NCBI GenBank assembly: GCA_012274445.1 | Contig: JAAROD010000014.1 | Coordinates: 551,001 to 615,000, forward strand | Length of the DNA stretch: 64,000 bases | Source: Sclerotiophoma versabilis | Taxonomy: Eukaryota; Ascomycota; Dothideomycetes; Pleosporales; Didymellaceae | Direction of reading: 5' to 3' | Shown here: positions 11,484 to 23,938 of the stretch, in pieces | Numbering within the stretch: position 1 is the stretch's first letter | Layout of the letters: each line of letters begins with the position of its first letter | Notes under the pieces: model-generated | Databases searched by the model: none | The model's input: only the letters and a program-made list of their open reading frames with translations | What the model was told of the DNA's origin: nothing | Program-made: the position numbers and the translations under genes

Positions 11484-12906
11484 TCACCTCACGCTGGGGC
11501 TCGATAAGATACCCGAGTTGTATGCGTACTCAGGCTCCATGTCTATCGTCAGGTCTGTGCCGTCATCGGTCATGTCGATATCCAGTGCTGCACCGTCATC
11601 ACTTTCAGAGTAAGTGTCGTCCGAGTTCTCAAGCACCTCATCGTCAGAGACGATAAAAGTGCGATCATAGCTTGTCTCACGCATACCACGATTGATGTCC
11701 CGGGCGCCCCTCCCACTACTCTTCACTACGGAATTTTTACGTGGCTTCTCTGTATGTTCAGGTTTCCTTACAAACCTTGTATCCTTCATAGACGGTGCTT
11801 TGTACGTGCTTGGAAGATGTGGCTCGGTACTTGTAGGACTTTGAGCTTGTGAAGATGCTGGCCTTGAAGGCCGCGCAGTGTTTGAGCTGCTTTTCGTAGG
11901 CTTCGTAGTCGTCTTTGGTATAGGCTTCTTCTGCCTCGTCTGGCTGTGCTGTTTTGGTCTACGAGGTTCAGGTAATGGTGTCGCTGGAGCGTCGTCATCC
12001 CACATAAATATTGGGTCATCAAGGTCTATCTTGATGTAAGGCTCGTCCTCGGCATCGTTCTTGTTGTGAATGGGTGCGGTGAGTGGGGCAATTGCAGCTC
12101 TTGCTTGAGAGAGTTGTTTGGCTGGAAGGGCCAGAGTGGATTGACGTTGACTCACTCGAATTGCGTCTCGCTCCGCAGCCTCAAAGTGGCCTTTTCTCTC
12201 AACAATGAGATGATACAACTGGGCCACAGGTAATTCTGGTGCGACTGCCATCAATTGGGCGGTTTTTTTTTTTTGGCGCAGATTGAAATCCTGGATGTCA
12301 AGTAGCGTCAGGTCCATATCATCATCAGCGAATGATGAAGCAGGAGACGACAGATGAGCATGTTCCGATGACTGGAGCTTTGCGCGGTTGGTTTTCGAAA
12401 ACGACAGACCAGGTAAGCATCTAGGGTGAGGAGCGGTACTCGCGGTCTGCGCTCTTGGGGTGGGGCCACCATTCGGCACAGGACCAAGAGTGTATGGGTC
12501 CTTGGGCTTGCTGACTGCACAATCGTTAAAGCAGGAGGATTTCCGAGCTAGAGAAGCGGCCGGCGGACTGTAAGCACTGCTGCTGTTAGCATTCGCCACC
12601 ACTTAGATGGAACAAGCAAGCTCCATACCCGACTGCTGCATCCGCGGTTATCTCCAATGACATTTCTGAATCAGAACCGTCGTCGCTGTCGATCATAATA
12701 GGAAGGCCTTGATGTGCGCCAGGGCTTGTACCGGGCCCTAGAGGTTTCTGTTGCGTGATCTTGTCCCTCTTCTTCGTCACAGTCTTGACCAAACCCCGGC
12801 TTCTACTGACAGATCGCGAGTGCGGATTGGGCATTTTCTTGTGTTTTCTCTCTACTGGCGCATCTGCAGTCCTCGATCGTCGAGACATGGAGCCGGCGAC
12901 ACCCAT
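11484..12906 (-). CDS. Disordered, acidic/basic nuclear-type protein, function unknown
   Basis: Two exons are supported: 12906..12629 and 12567..11484, joined across a 61-bp intron (donor GTATGG, TGCTAAC branch-like site, acceptor TGCTTACAG), giving 453 aa. The frame is still open upstream to a good acceptor at 13041/13042, so a further 5' exon is possible and the start is uncertain. The protein is mostly disordered. It has an RS/SR-containing basic N-terminus, acidic Asp/Glu/Ser patches (IMIDSDDGSDSE near the start, DDTYSESDDG near the end), and one helical segment (LPVAQLYHLIVERKGHFEAA). This suggests a chromatin- or RNA-linked role, but there is no family match I can name. A run of twelve A codes for three lysines in the middle. 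Confidence 0.6.
12263..12274 (+). repeat. T12/A12 homopolymer inside a coding exon
   Basis: Twelve T on the plus strand, read as lysine codons on the minus strand within the disordered protein gene. A one-base slip here would shift the frame. Confidence 0.9.
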
Positions 12907-13053
12907 CTCGCAATAGTCAAAGCGTTGTCGGTGGCGCTTCCGAGTCCTACTGTGTTCTTGATATGCTGGTGGTCGATGCGGTTCTGACTTGAACGGCGCT
13001 GAAGGAGTGTCTGGCGTTGTCGAGGTAACGCAGGAGATTTGCTGTAAGGTCAA

Positions 13054-13825
13054 GGCTTGCCAACTAGGATAGTATTCATACTGAAGGGCAACACCTTTAC
13101 CGGTTGTTTGAATATAGCGATGATACTAGCTGAGGCCGTAAGGCAATTGTATGGGCCACATGGCCAGACTGCTAAGGGCGACAAGAAGGGTGGGATGCGC
13201 AAGTGAAAGAGGAGCAAACGGTCAGATGGCGGCAGGTCTAGCCGAAGGTATCAGGCGTCGCGGTCGTCAGGTATTCAAGTTAGCCGAGTGTGCTCACGCA
13301 GTATGATATATCAATGGAGGTGCAGGCTGCCAGACGGCGTGCCATGTCAGTTCCTCGCTGTCAGCAGCAACGTATGCAGTTTGAGGGCAGTGATGACAGC
13401 AAAAGAACAACGGCGAGGGTGAAGTGCACTGCTGGTGGTGAAGCTTATTGGATGGAAAGTCAGGCCTATGGATTGCTACCAGTCCCAGGCATAGTCGGCA
13501 AAACGACAGCACAAGCGACGCTAGAATTGAGCTGCTGCGATGCAGGGAGTCGTCAGCTTAGATGGTGCTTAGCGCTCAGGCAGATGGTGTTGAGCGCTCA
13601 GGTGGTGAACGTTGTGGTGTGACAGAGCGGCGATTGGCTAGGCCAGCCGGTTACGTCACTTCCCCAGCCGCTCGGCGGGTCCTGCCGCGTTTCTTGTGCT
13701 GCATGCGTACTTGGAACTGTCCAAGGCCGGCGTTGACAGCTCGGTCCCTTGCAGTGTCTCTCCCCCAACGCCTGTCTGACTCCACCGACCGTCACAACCG
13801 CCGATGAGCGCCACCTCCGCGCCGC
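13054..13825. promoter_or_regulatory. Divergent intergenic region between disordered-protein gene and BTB gene
   Basis: Serves both diverging genes. It may include a missed first exon of the minus-strand gene. A 22-bp imperfect direct duplication lies at 13560-13603. No other coding signal. Confidence 0.45.
13560..13603 (+). repeat. 22-bp imperfect tandem duplication
   Basis: Two adjacent copies beginning AGATGGTG and containing GCGCTCAGG, differing at a few positions; they lie upstream of the BTB gene. Confidence 0.8.
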
Positions 13826-16131
13826 ATGGGATGGCACGAGCGGCTCGTCTACTACCGTGATTTTGCATACAGCACGCGCCGCCTGCGAATGGCGACCGGC
13901 AACATCGGCCTTGTGCCTGCTGCCACCTTTGCTGAGTATGTAGACGACCCTTTCCTTGACGGTGCGGAGAGCGAGGGTGGGGGCAGTAGTGACGGCGACG
14001 CCCCGTTGGAAGAGCTCGAGGGCGCGGGCAGTGTTGCGCCGGACGCGGACGCGCGCCAGGCTCCTCGACCGCCGTGTGTCGCGGTGCGGCCGGCGCTGGC
14101 GCATCGCCTCTACTCCCACCGCCTGCATGTGCGCGCAAAGGCTAAACTGCATCGCGACAGACTGCTATCCGGGCCCATGATCGACGTGTACGTGGGCGAG
14201 GCCCGCCGCCGCTGGACGCTGCACCGCAACCTGCTCTGCCACCACTCGGAGCAGCTCGAGGCCGAGCTCGAGGGCACCGCCACGGGCAATGGCAGCGGCG
14301 CCGGCGGCAGGAAGGACGCCCTCGAGCTGCCGGAGCATGACCCCGCCGGCTTCGAGCTGCTGGTCAAGTGGCTGTACCAGGGCAAGCTGGACGACGTCTC
14401 CGACATGCCCGATGCGACCCAGAAGTACGAGTACGCGATCCACTGCCATGCCCTCTACCTGCTGTGCCACCGCTTCGACATGCCCCAGCTGAAGAACGTC
14501 GCCATGGACCAGTTCCGCAAGGGCCTCAACGAGGCCGAGCTGGTCCCCGACCCCGACGAGATCGACGACATCTACCGCAAGAGCCCCCACCGCTCGCCCT
14601 TCCGCCGCCTGATGGTCAAGATTGCCGCGCGCCAGATCATGGACCCCGACAGCGACCGCGACGCCGACACGTACCGCCAGTGCTTCGAGAACAACGCCAG
14701 CTTCGCCGTCGAGCTGGTCAACGCCATCCGGCAGGGCACCGGCGGCATGCTGCTCGACGACCCCACCGAGAAGGGCAACGAGTGCGAGTACCACGACCAC
14801 GAGGACAGCCCCAACTGCAACCTCAAGGGCAAGGCCAAGGCCAAGCAAGGTGAATAGCCTCGATTTGTGTCCCGCAGCATGGTAGTAACACGCATTAACC
14901 AGCACGCAAGGCCAAAGCCCCGAAGCCCCTCCAGTCCTGCGCCAGATCAACAGCCTCCACAAGCTCCGACCCACCCACCCGCCCTCACCACCCGCCTCCA
15001 AGCACACTTCCCCCGCCTCCTCCCCGCCCACCTCGCCCCGGAAGCTCCGGCGCCGGCCCTCTACTCCGTCGCCTCACAAGTCCGGCGACCTCAACGGCGG
15101 GGACCTCACCACAGACAGCCGTCGCGAGTCACCCTCCCAGCCCGGACGCGACCAAGGACTGGGCAAGGCTAAAGACGGTCATCACCCCGGAGAAGCCGGC
15201 CGCAGAAGGAGCGGAGGCACCGAAGCCACCCCCAGCCCTCGAAGAGCACCGCCGAAGCTTCGAAGGCGGGTCTCACCCGCAGCATGAGGTGGGGGGAGAG
15301 CGGGAGGCGGTGATGAATGGGTCAGTGCATCAGTCCTCACCGCATCGAGGGATATGGGAGTGGGCAAGAGCAGGTACAGGGAGATTGAATATTATTGGGC
15401 GACTACCACATCCAGAATGGAAGAGTCCAACATCAGCATCGAGAGCAGAGGGTTTAGTGGTAAATGGCGCACAGGAGAACGGAAAAACGACAGAGTCGCA
15501 CGACGACTTTGACATTCCATCTGCGACAGCGACCGAGCCAGACAATGCCGAACGCCAGGAGACGGTTGCAGCTGCGAAGATTGAAGGATTGGGCATATCC
15601 AGCCTCGGCACAATGATGTCGCCAAACGACTTCTCGCAGACCAAGCGATCCTCAGATGATCTCATCGCGAATGCGTCCGAAACGACTGGATCGCCATCGC
15701 CGACAGTCACGAGGCACGAAGCGTGGACGAATGGCGACGACACCACGCCTACAGGATCCAAGCCTGCATCCCCAACTACTCCTGATACACCCACACCATC
15801 GCAGCGCAGGTCAGACTCGATTATGGACATTCCCAAATTGAGAGAGAAGCAAGATAATACACGGAAAGAAATAACCAGCGATACAGTATCGCAAACCTTG
15901 AAGGACAACATAGCTGCACTTGGCTCGACGTCTGCAAATGCCGACTCGACCAGACCGAAAACCCCCAAAGAACCACCACCTGAAGAAGGCGCTCATGGGA
16001 CGCCCCCGTCTGCGCCTGCAAAGCCGAACGGCAGCTCAACGCCTGGTCAGCGCCGCATTCCCACCTACAAGATTGCACTTGCGTCTAGCCTTCTTTCGCC
16101 CGCGAAGAGGAGCGCCTCGGCGGCGCATTAA
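13826..16131 (+). CDS. BTB/POZ domain protein with long disordered C-terminus
   Basis: Likely a protein-interaction adaptor; fungal BTB proteins of this kind are often of unknown target. Exons 13826..14849 and 14903..16131 give 750 aa. The 53-bp intron has donor GTGAAT and acceptor CCAG, and splicing keeps a continuous Lys/Ala/Pro-rich linker. The BTB fold spans about 117-235, with the typical IDVYVG start, WTLHRNLLCHHSE and LELPEHDPAGFELLVKWLYQ. A helical extension runs to about 330. The C-terminal 400 residues are Ser/Thr/Pro-rich and disordered. The 5' part is markedly more GC-rich than neighbouring genes. The start ATG is the first in frame, but an alternative at 13886 also exists. Confidence 0.8.
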
Positions 16132-16264
16132 TACTTACATATATACACGATTATTGATACCCAGTGATGAATGTATACAACCGAAAATTGACGATGGCAC
16201 GAGATATGTCTTACTCTAAAATTGAATATATTCGTCTACATTCTCTCTCCATATCCGTATACTG

Positions 16265-16312
16265 AGCATCTCTCTCAGCATCTCTCTCAGCGTCTCCCTC
16301 AGCGTCTCCCCC
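16265..16312 (+). repeat. Four tandem 12-bp units at the SEC5 3' end
   Basis: Units of the form AGCRTCTCYCTC in direct array. The array overlaps the last codons and stop of the Sec5 frame (stop at 16301..16299) and continues into its 3' flank. Confidence 0.9.
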
Positions 16313-19300
16313 GTTCTTCATCCCCCTGCGGATTGGGCGATGCAACTGTACCCCTCTTCGCCCGGCGGAAACAACTAAACTGCCCCCTTGTGCCCTCCCT
16401 CAACCTCTTCAACCCGACTCTCAGTCCACCCAGCTCATCCTGCAGCGCCACGCGCGCTCCATTATCCGTCTTCTGATCTAGCACCTGGTAAATGTCCGTC
16501 TGCGTCTGACTCGCCTTGTCCGTGGTGTACGAAGCAAGCGTCTGGCTGATAAATTCGACATCCAGGGTGGCCTGCATGAGCTGGGGGAGCGAGATGGCAG
16601 GCAAGCGCGGTGAGGAGAAGGCGGCAATCAGGCTGTTCGTAGTGGCTTCGAACAGGGCCTTGAGAATGCGCGGTGTGAGCGGCGAGTTGGGGCTTGTCGT
16701 GCTCGTCACGCTGTGGATTGTGACGAGGTGCAGTAGCACTGTGCTCACGTACGGACTCGGGTCGAGGTCTGCTACGCTCCGGCCCCTGGCACGCGCGCCC
16801 GCGGCCCAGGAGGGCGAGAAGATGCCGTGCTCGATCCAGGCGTTGATTTGCAGTGCGTGCGGCTTGGTGTAGGATTTGAACAGCTGCGTGTCTAGTTGGT
16901 TGAGCACGTCGCGGATTCGTGCTGTCTCGTCGGTGAGCTGCACGCTGAAGAGGGTTTCGAAGAGGGAGAGCAGGTGCGGGGTTATTTCGGATTGGAAGTG
17001 TGACATGTTCGATAAGGTGAGAAGGAGGCGCGTTTGCTGTTACAATAGAATTAGCATGGTTGAGATGAATGTTGAATGTTGAATGGTAAAAGTACCTTGT
17101 TGTTGGCGTCGAGCTTGCCCCATTCGCCATCGATGTCTTCTTCCCCATCGATCGTAAGGTCGTCGCCTTTGTTTTCAAAGTCCTGACCCAGCGCCTTGCG
17201 ACCCATTTCTGCGCACTCGACCATGCCGCTCAATGTGCGGTACAAGCTAGTCACGAACTGGCTTCTGAGCATTTGCAACAGCTTGTTGCTGGGTGGTACA
17301 ACGACGTCGACGGATGTCTTGCTCGAGGCTTCAACGTACATGATCTTTTGCAGGTGGTTGAAAAGGAAAGACTGCACGGCCAGGAAGCGCTGGGGCAGGT
17401 TTGTCGTGTCCTTGCGATCGGCGTTGCGGGTCCAATCTTCGAGCACTTTCAGCTTCTCGGCATCGGCGTTCCAGGCTGCGCAGACGGCAGATATACAGCG
17501 CTCACGGACGCCGCCAACAAGCAGGCGCAGTGCTTCGTCCAGGCGTGAGGTAGAGCCCGTCTCGGGGAGTCGCAAGGAGGCAAGCTCGTTTGCTGCTGTA
17601 CCAATGAGGACGAGAGACTTGGAGAGGTAGTGAGAGCCTGAGAGGGCATTCGAATGGGGTGGCCAGAACGCATACTTTTCCCATGTTTCGCCGCGACTGG
17701 GCGATGGCGGCGGTACGTTGCTGGGATCGAACTTGAACCTGGACCCTGCTGTCGGACTCAGAGCAGCAGTGAGCGGTGTTCGTGGGGTTGTTGGTGTTGG
17801 TGTGGTAGGCAGCGGCGAGAAGAGGGCTGATACATCCTCGATAGGTGGATCGGAGAAGAACGAGTATAGGTGGTCGCGGATGATGTTGATCAACTCAGTG
17901 GTTCCCTTTTCGAGACCTATCTTGTTCTGGTCGGTGAGTTTGTGGTGTACTGAGGACTGGTTCTGGTAGCCAGTGGGCATGTTACGCTGCGCTCGGCCAC
18001 TCATAAAGGACTGTGCAATGTCCCAGTACTCGATCAGCTCACCCAGCAAGCCACCTTTGGCTGAGAGCAGTGTCGTCATGGAGGCATGCACATGCTCCCA
18101 AAACTCAATCACTTTCGGCGCGTCCAGCTTGGAAGGCTCAGCGGTTGCATTGGCGCTGATTGGTACAGCGCGCAGGTGTTTCTGAATTGATCTCAGCGTT
18201 GGCTTTTCGCCATTCGCAAGATGGCGCCGAAGAATCTCAATCTCGACTCGCGAGCGCTCGCAGAGGAGGTTGAGGCGAGACTTGAGATGCTCGTAGCGTG
18301 ACAGCAGCCAGACCCAGATGGGGTTATCTTCAACGCCGAGCTCGAGCATGACAGAGATGAGACTCATGTATTCGTCCGACTTGGTGTCGTCGGTGCGAGT
18401 CTGATGCTTTGTGAAGTGGGTCGATGCTAGCGTCTTCCAGGCGTGCCTCTTGAAGTGCTCGATCTGGCGCTCCACGTCTGCCCACATCCTTGCCGTGACG
18501 ACGATCTGGTGTATTTGGGCGTCGGTGAGAGGGACTTTGGAGTAGTTGGCTTGCTCGACAATGTATCTTGCATCTTCGGTGTACTTGCGCGCCCTCTTGT
18601 ACTCCTCGATGATGGTCTCGTGGTCCCTTCGGCGAATGGCGTCCTGGATGGTGGCGCCGACCTCGAACAGCCCACGGTTGCTCTCGACCGAGTCGAGGAT
18701 CGCCTTCAGGGTTTCCTCCTTGTCGCGGCCGCCCAGGGCAGGCCCCCAGACTTCCTCTGCCTTGACGGCGACTTCGGTGAGAGGGGCCTTGATGCCGTAC
18801 ACGCCATACTCGCTCTCCTTGACCAGCGCGTTCTTCTTCTTCTCGCTCGGCACCGGCTGCAGCGAGACGCTGGGCTTGCGGCCGGGGAAGCTCGTGCGGC
18901 TGGGGCCCCTCGCGTGGGCGGGCTTGGGCGGCTCCGAGTGCTTGCCCTGGTCGCGCATTTCATTGTAGACACGGTCGATGGTCGCCTTTGCGCCGACGAA
19001 GCGCTCGAAGTTGGTCTCGACGAGGACCTTGAGCGAGGCCGACTTCTGCTCGATGGAGCGCGAGAGGAAGTCGAGGCCCTGCAGGAGCGTGTCGGTCGAG
19101 GCGTCGCTGTGGACGTGCGAGAGGAAGAGGGCGGGCGAGAAGGTCGTCGAGCTGAGGAGGAAGCGGTTGCCTGCTCGGGGTTAGCCGCAGGGCCCGACAC
19201 GAGAGCGCGTTGCCGGCATACGCAGCTTGATGTCGTCCTCGACCGACAGATTGCGCGCCCGCAGCACCTGCACCACGCTCGGGTACATGCCCAGCGGGTC

Positions 19301-19561
19301 CTGCTCGTCCTTCTGCACCAGCGTCTCCACGCCGTCCTTGGACCGTTCCGCCCCCGGCACCTGCCGCGAGAATCGCGCCCTGTCTTCCAGCACCGAGTAG
19401 CGCGACCGCGACCGACGCACCGCCTGCGCGGGTGCCGTGGGCGCTTCCTCCTCCGAGAGCTCCCCCGCGTCCGCCGCGTCCTTCTCCTCCGGCCATGCTG
19501 CGGGGTAGAGGGTGGTGAGGTTGTATTTGTTGAGGATCTCCGTCTCCGTGGCCGCCTTCAT
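16299..19561 (-). CDS. SEC5: Exocyst complex component Sec5
   Basis: Subunit of the octameric exocyst, which tethers secretory vesicles to the plasma membrane at hyphal tips and septa. Exons 19561..19222, 19170..17096 and 17036..16299 give 1050 aa. The N-terminus carries the fungal Sec5 signature (KYNLTTLYPAAWPEE) and the conserved DGVETLVQKDEQDPLG. The first splice restores KLRNRFLLSS. A helical-rod region follows (LDFLSRSIEQKSASLKVLVE, then NFERFV), and the last exon completes the C-terminal helical domain. The second intron is phase 0 between NNK and QTRL. The extreme C-terminus runs into a 12-bp tandem repeat and may be strain-variable. It diverges from the unknown gene at 20256. The family call is firm. 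Confidence 0.92.
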
Positions 19562-20255
19562 CCTGGCATTACTGAGCAGCGACTGCGGTGCCTGTCGTGG
19601 GTCTGGTTGCGTGTCTGCTCGAGTCGTGCGCGAGCACCAGGTGTCGCAGTGGCAGCTGCTCGTGCCTGCCAATCAGAGCACGGCACCTCCGGCCCTAGCG
19701 TCTCTGTCTCGGCTGCTTCCATCGACCGTCTTGAGACGGCGGCGGTGCACTCATCGGCCGAGAACCTCAACTCTTCATTCTGCTCGCTCCACACGCATTA
19801 TAAATTTGGACGTTATGCAAGCTCTCAAGTCACTATCATGTACCGTGGCAGACCAGTACAGGCATGTGCCTGTCAACCTCACTTACCACATCTACGATAT
19901 AACAATCAAACAACTGCACAGTATTCCTTTCGAAACCAAGCCAGTCATGATGTGGCCCCATTCTGGTGGTGTACGCCAAAGTCCAGTCCTCTTTTACCCA
20001 TGATGCCCAAGCGAAGCGCAGCGCCGCAATCATCGAGCTCTGTTCATCAAGAATTACTCCAGTTTCTCTCACCACCAGCCTCGTTCTTTCTTCCACTTGC
20101 TTCTACCAGAGGCTCTCACTATTAAAAACATAGAGTACATCATCTTCCTCTGTGTGCTCTGCGTCCTCTACTTCCTCTACTTCCTCCCCCAATCCCTCGT
20201 ACAACATATCTCAACAGCCCCTCGTCAGTGAACGTTCGCACGGTGAAACTAAACT
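19562..20255. promoter_or_regulatory. Divergent promoter region of SEC5 and the gene at 20256
   Basis: About 0.7 kb between two start codons on opposite strands. The part next to 20256 is pyrimidine-rich (repeated CTTCCTCTACTTCC-like runs near 20160), a usual fungal core-promoter texture. No separate gene seen. Confidence 0.5.
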
Positions 20256-21763
20256 ATGACTGCCCATCAAGCAGCCAGGGCCGTCGACAACGATGAGACT
20301 GGTCCAAACCAGATCATTCCAGGAACGAAAGCGGCAGCACCGGAACTCCCGCCTTCCCCAGCTCCGACTACAGTAGCAGAGCCTCAATCACCAGAGCCAC
20401 CACCTCGACCGTCTGCTAAGAAGCGTACCAAGCCTCCAAGTCGCGACGAGCTTGGTGAAAAGCAGGAGCTGAAGATCACGGGCAATCTCCTTGACCCTAT
20501 CAGGATGTAAGTGGGGGGTTTGAGCCATCTTGCAGAGTACTGATTACAAGCAGAACCTTCTCCGAGATGACAGAAAGAATCCGCGCATGGAGCAACAAGC
20601 TGCCAGCACAACTCTATCGAACTTTTCATGAGGAATCAAAGACACTGAGTGCATACATGAACACGGAGAATCAGCCGAAGCATCGAGAAGCCGAGGGCGT
20701 CAAGGTCCTTCTGCGGAACGCATTCCAAGCTATTGGTGCGCCCGAACTGGCGATAGATCTGACTCTCAATCGACTTGACCGGCACCTCAGTTGGCAAACA
20801 GTGAAAGGACCGTCTTCTTGGATCTCTGCCTTCAATCACCTTCGTAAGCTTTACTTTGTTCATGCTATCGGTTCATACTTACACCCGCTAGACTGGGCCA
20901 TCCGCCGCGCGGAGTTCCATACCAATGAAAGTACCAAGATTGGACATCGTATTTCCATCGCAGGAATCAGCACCAAAGGTCTAGTGGCGGCGACCGTACA
21001 CACTCAGTACAAGACGACCTATGAAATCACCACAAGCTACGGTCGTGGACGTTCGAAAGAATTGGCAGAAACTTACGTCGAATTCCAAGATGTGGCCATC
21101 CCAGTCTGGATACGTGAGTGTGCGGTGCCAGCAGATCGCTCCGTTATCACTCCACAGCAACTCAAAGCTTCTGGTGCAGATCTGTGGGTGTCTATCATGG
21201 AACTGCGTAGTTCGGATTTGAAGAAAGTATCCAAGAATTCAGTGCTTTATGAAGAGATCTTGAAGAAGGGTCACGACTACGAGTGGCTGTGCTTGGGTTC
21301 GATCAAAAAATCTCACGTTACATGTGTCATGCCATGGGATGGCAAGGTCCTCTCCTCGCGCGAAGGGACTAGGATCGTCTGGAGCAAGTCGAGTCCTGAG
21401 AAATACGTCTTCGACTGGCAAACTCGTCAATGGCGCTTGGACCCTAAACTGTTTGCTTTGGCCGTCTTCCGAGACAGGAAAGCAGAGTTAGAAAAAGAGG
21501 CAAGTCGGCGAACAAGATCGGCGATCAAGACCAAAAAGAACAAGACACGCAAAGCAGCCAAGGACTCAAGCCAGAAAGCTGCAGAATCTCCAAGGCCTAA
21601 GCGCAAACATGCACTCGACGCAGACGGCAATGATATCACTGCAAAGCGCTCCAAGATCAATCGCACTAACGCCGACATCTGGGACTTGATGATCACTGCG
21701 CAGAGGAATGAATGTCACTGCAACGAGCGCCGACACACCCGAGCTGGTTCTGCCCAATTGTGA
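20256..21763 (+). CDS. Unknown protein with proline-rich N-terminus and basic C-terminus
   Basis: Not recognised. Exons 20256..20506 and 20554..21763 give 486 aa; the 47-bp intron has donor GTAAGT and acceptor CAG and restores the helix IRITFSEMTERIRAWSNKL. The N-terminal 70 residues are Pro/Lys-rich. The central part (about 90-385) looks folded, with many aromatic residues (WQTVKGPSSWISAFNHL, YEWLCLGSIKKSHVTCVMPW). The C-terminus is strongly basic (KTKKNKTRKAAK, PRPKRKH), suggesting nuclear entry. A second possible intron of exactly 48 bp (20844..20891, GTAAGC to CTAG) can be removed without changing frame, so both a 486-aa and a 470-aa product are possible. Confidence 0.7.
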
Positions 21764-23938
21764 TATTTCTGAGTATTTACGTTTCTTCCCTATATGCACG
21801 ATCCTTGCGTTCTCTTATGCGTTCTCTTATGCGATGGTACCTAGCGACTTCCACTACGATCTTTGGATATTCAGACTTCCCAATCTATGTCTACACATGC
21901 AAACACCCTTCAGTTCTTCCTTAAGCAATGTTCACCGACTCGGGTTTAGTTACTCTGTCGATCTCGGTGAGTGATGCGGCCTGTACTTGAAGTCTTGCGT
22001 TTCAAGAGGACAATACGTATCCTGTTCACGAAGCGAATCGAAAGCACAGAACCTTGGTCATTACTGCTTTCCCATATCTCCATATTTCCCAGAATATCAT
22101 CACTATATTAAAAAAAACTAAACTTCCATGCCATGATGTCATTTTAGAAACCATGAACAGGAATGTTAAAGTTGATGACTGCAGATAACGTGTGTCGGTG
22201 CATCTGAACGCCTCTTTCTTGTTCCAATCCTTGAAGATGCAGTCAGTATCATCGTAGTGGTAGATAGCAAAGGTGGAGAGGGAGCCAAGCAGCGCTGGCA
22301 CCGTGATCGATGCAGTATCGAGAATGACTCAAGGAACTATCCATGCCATAAATGCAGGTCCCTCTAAAGGACATGCTCCCGTGGTGTACAGCCAAGCAGG
22401 CCGTGATGGACTATTGAGGTTCGCTGCGTGGTGGCAATCCTGTGGCTGGAGAGAACTGAGAGAAGCACAGTAGACCCTGCAGTTCACAGCTGACAGCCAG
22501 ATCCCTAGCTTTCCCAATGTGGCCGTCTTGTTTGCGTGCCTGATGCAGTATGTGACCTTCTATGAAAGACACTGAGATGGAGGCCACAGTCAAGTTGGCG
22601 TAACAAAAATGTCTGGTTGGAGATTTCAAATCACAATCTCTAACGTTCGTATTGTTAACGCAGAAACGAATTTCACTCAAATTCATCCAGACGGCTAGAG
22701 CACTAGCGCACGGGTCTCGACGGGCGCCCGCGCTTGAACCTTTCGTATTTGATCGGCACGATCGCACGCTAATACAGAAACGTCCTTGTCTTCGTCATCA
22801 CCAGTGGCAGTTACAGAGCCGCATTAGACTCCCGAGATTTATGTTGCATGCTGCTACCAACATGGTACCTACTGACTTCCGACGGCGCAGTACCCTCTCA
22901 TGCTAACGACAATTGCCTATGCTCGTCTTCCCGTCTTCCCGCCTTCCGGCGCATTTCACAGTCACCACCTGAACTGTCGGATAATTGTTTGGCATCCTTG
23001 ATTTGCGAGGCCTGATCCGAGGCTTCTCCGTCCCTCATCCGCTTGTCTTCCAACCTTCTCGAATGTTTCTGCTGCAGGGCCACCTTTGACTAGCACGCTT
23101 CAGCTGCGAAAGATCACCCGAATTTTATATCGTACGATCGAGAAACGTGGCTCACCACACTACTTAAGGTGCTCCCTTACCAAGAGTGTGTAGGCAGCAA
23201 AATGTTCCTTCTTTTTCTTGCCTATGCTTAGGATAGGTGTTGGTACAATAATTTCTATAAAATTTATCTCACTTGCAGCAGTTGTGTCTTCAGGTGTTGC
23301 TGTTGTCAGTTGCAAGAACGAGTATAGAGCAGAGTTGATATGATTTTGCTATGATTTTGCGTCTTCACTCACATGGTGAAGCTCTTTTTGGTAAGATCCA
23401 GTCTATCCATCAAAGTTCGAGAAGCGGGAATAACGAAGTTCCGTATTCATTGGACTAAGCTGTGAACTTACCACACAACAGCGTGGCTAGTGTAAGCTTG
23501 TGGGGAATTACGCTCGACGGAACTTTCCATATCAAAGATGATTGCCAATCCTGTCCCAGATCCGATAGCGCTGCCACACTTGTCGGCAAGTGCGACAGAC
23601 GAACAAAAGGCTTATACAAATGGCACCAGGGTCCGCTGCTTGAGGCTCCATGGTACGGCCGGCTGAAGAGTGGCTTGCAGCCTCGACGGCGCACGCAATA
23701 CCTGCCACTGACAGCTCCTGGCGGGATGACAACGGTCTATGATTCGTCGGGAAAGCCGTTAGAGACAGCACTTCGGTGGTTCACAAGCTCAGATTGACAA
23801 GACGCCTGATAAGGGCTCAGGAAAAAGCTCGTGATTCCGATACCCAAGGGCCTCAGCTTTTAATTTTCCTAAAAGCCATGCCTGCTGCGAGTCATCTTCG
23901 AAATGCGTTCTTCTTCATCGTAAGGAACTCTCGATATC
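21764..23938. other. Long intergenic region, no supported gene
   Basis: About 2.2 kb. Several short frames with cysteines are present (minus 22026..22301 and 22411..22767; plus 23462..23797). None has a start codon, signal peptide and splice pattern that fit together. A clean GTAAGA donor after an MVKLFL-like start at 23372 could not be joined in frame to the following open stretch. Confidence 0.4.

Noticed and set aside
14165..15031. Minus-strand open frame of 288 codons
   Set aside because: Antisense to the GC-rich BTB exon; high GC removes stops and gives a Val/Gly/Leu-rich shadow.
18443..20125. Plus-strand open frame of 560 codons
   Set aside because: It is antisense to Sec5, whose exons, splices and motifs are clear; the frame is Leu/Arg/Val-rich shadow sequence.
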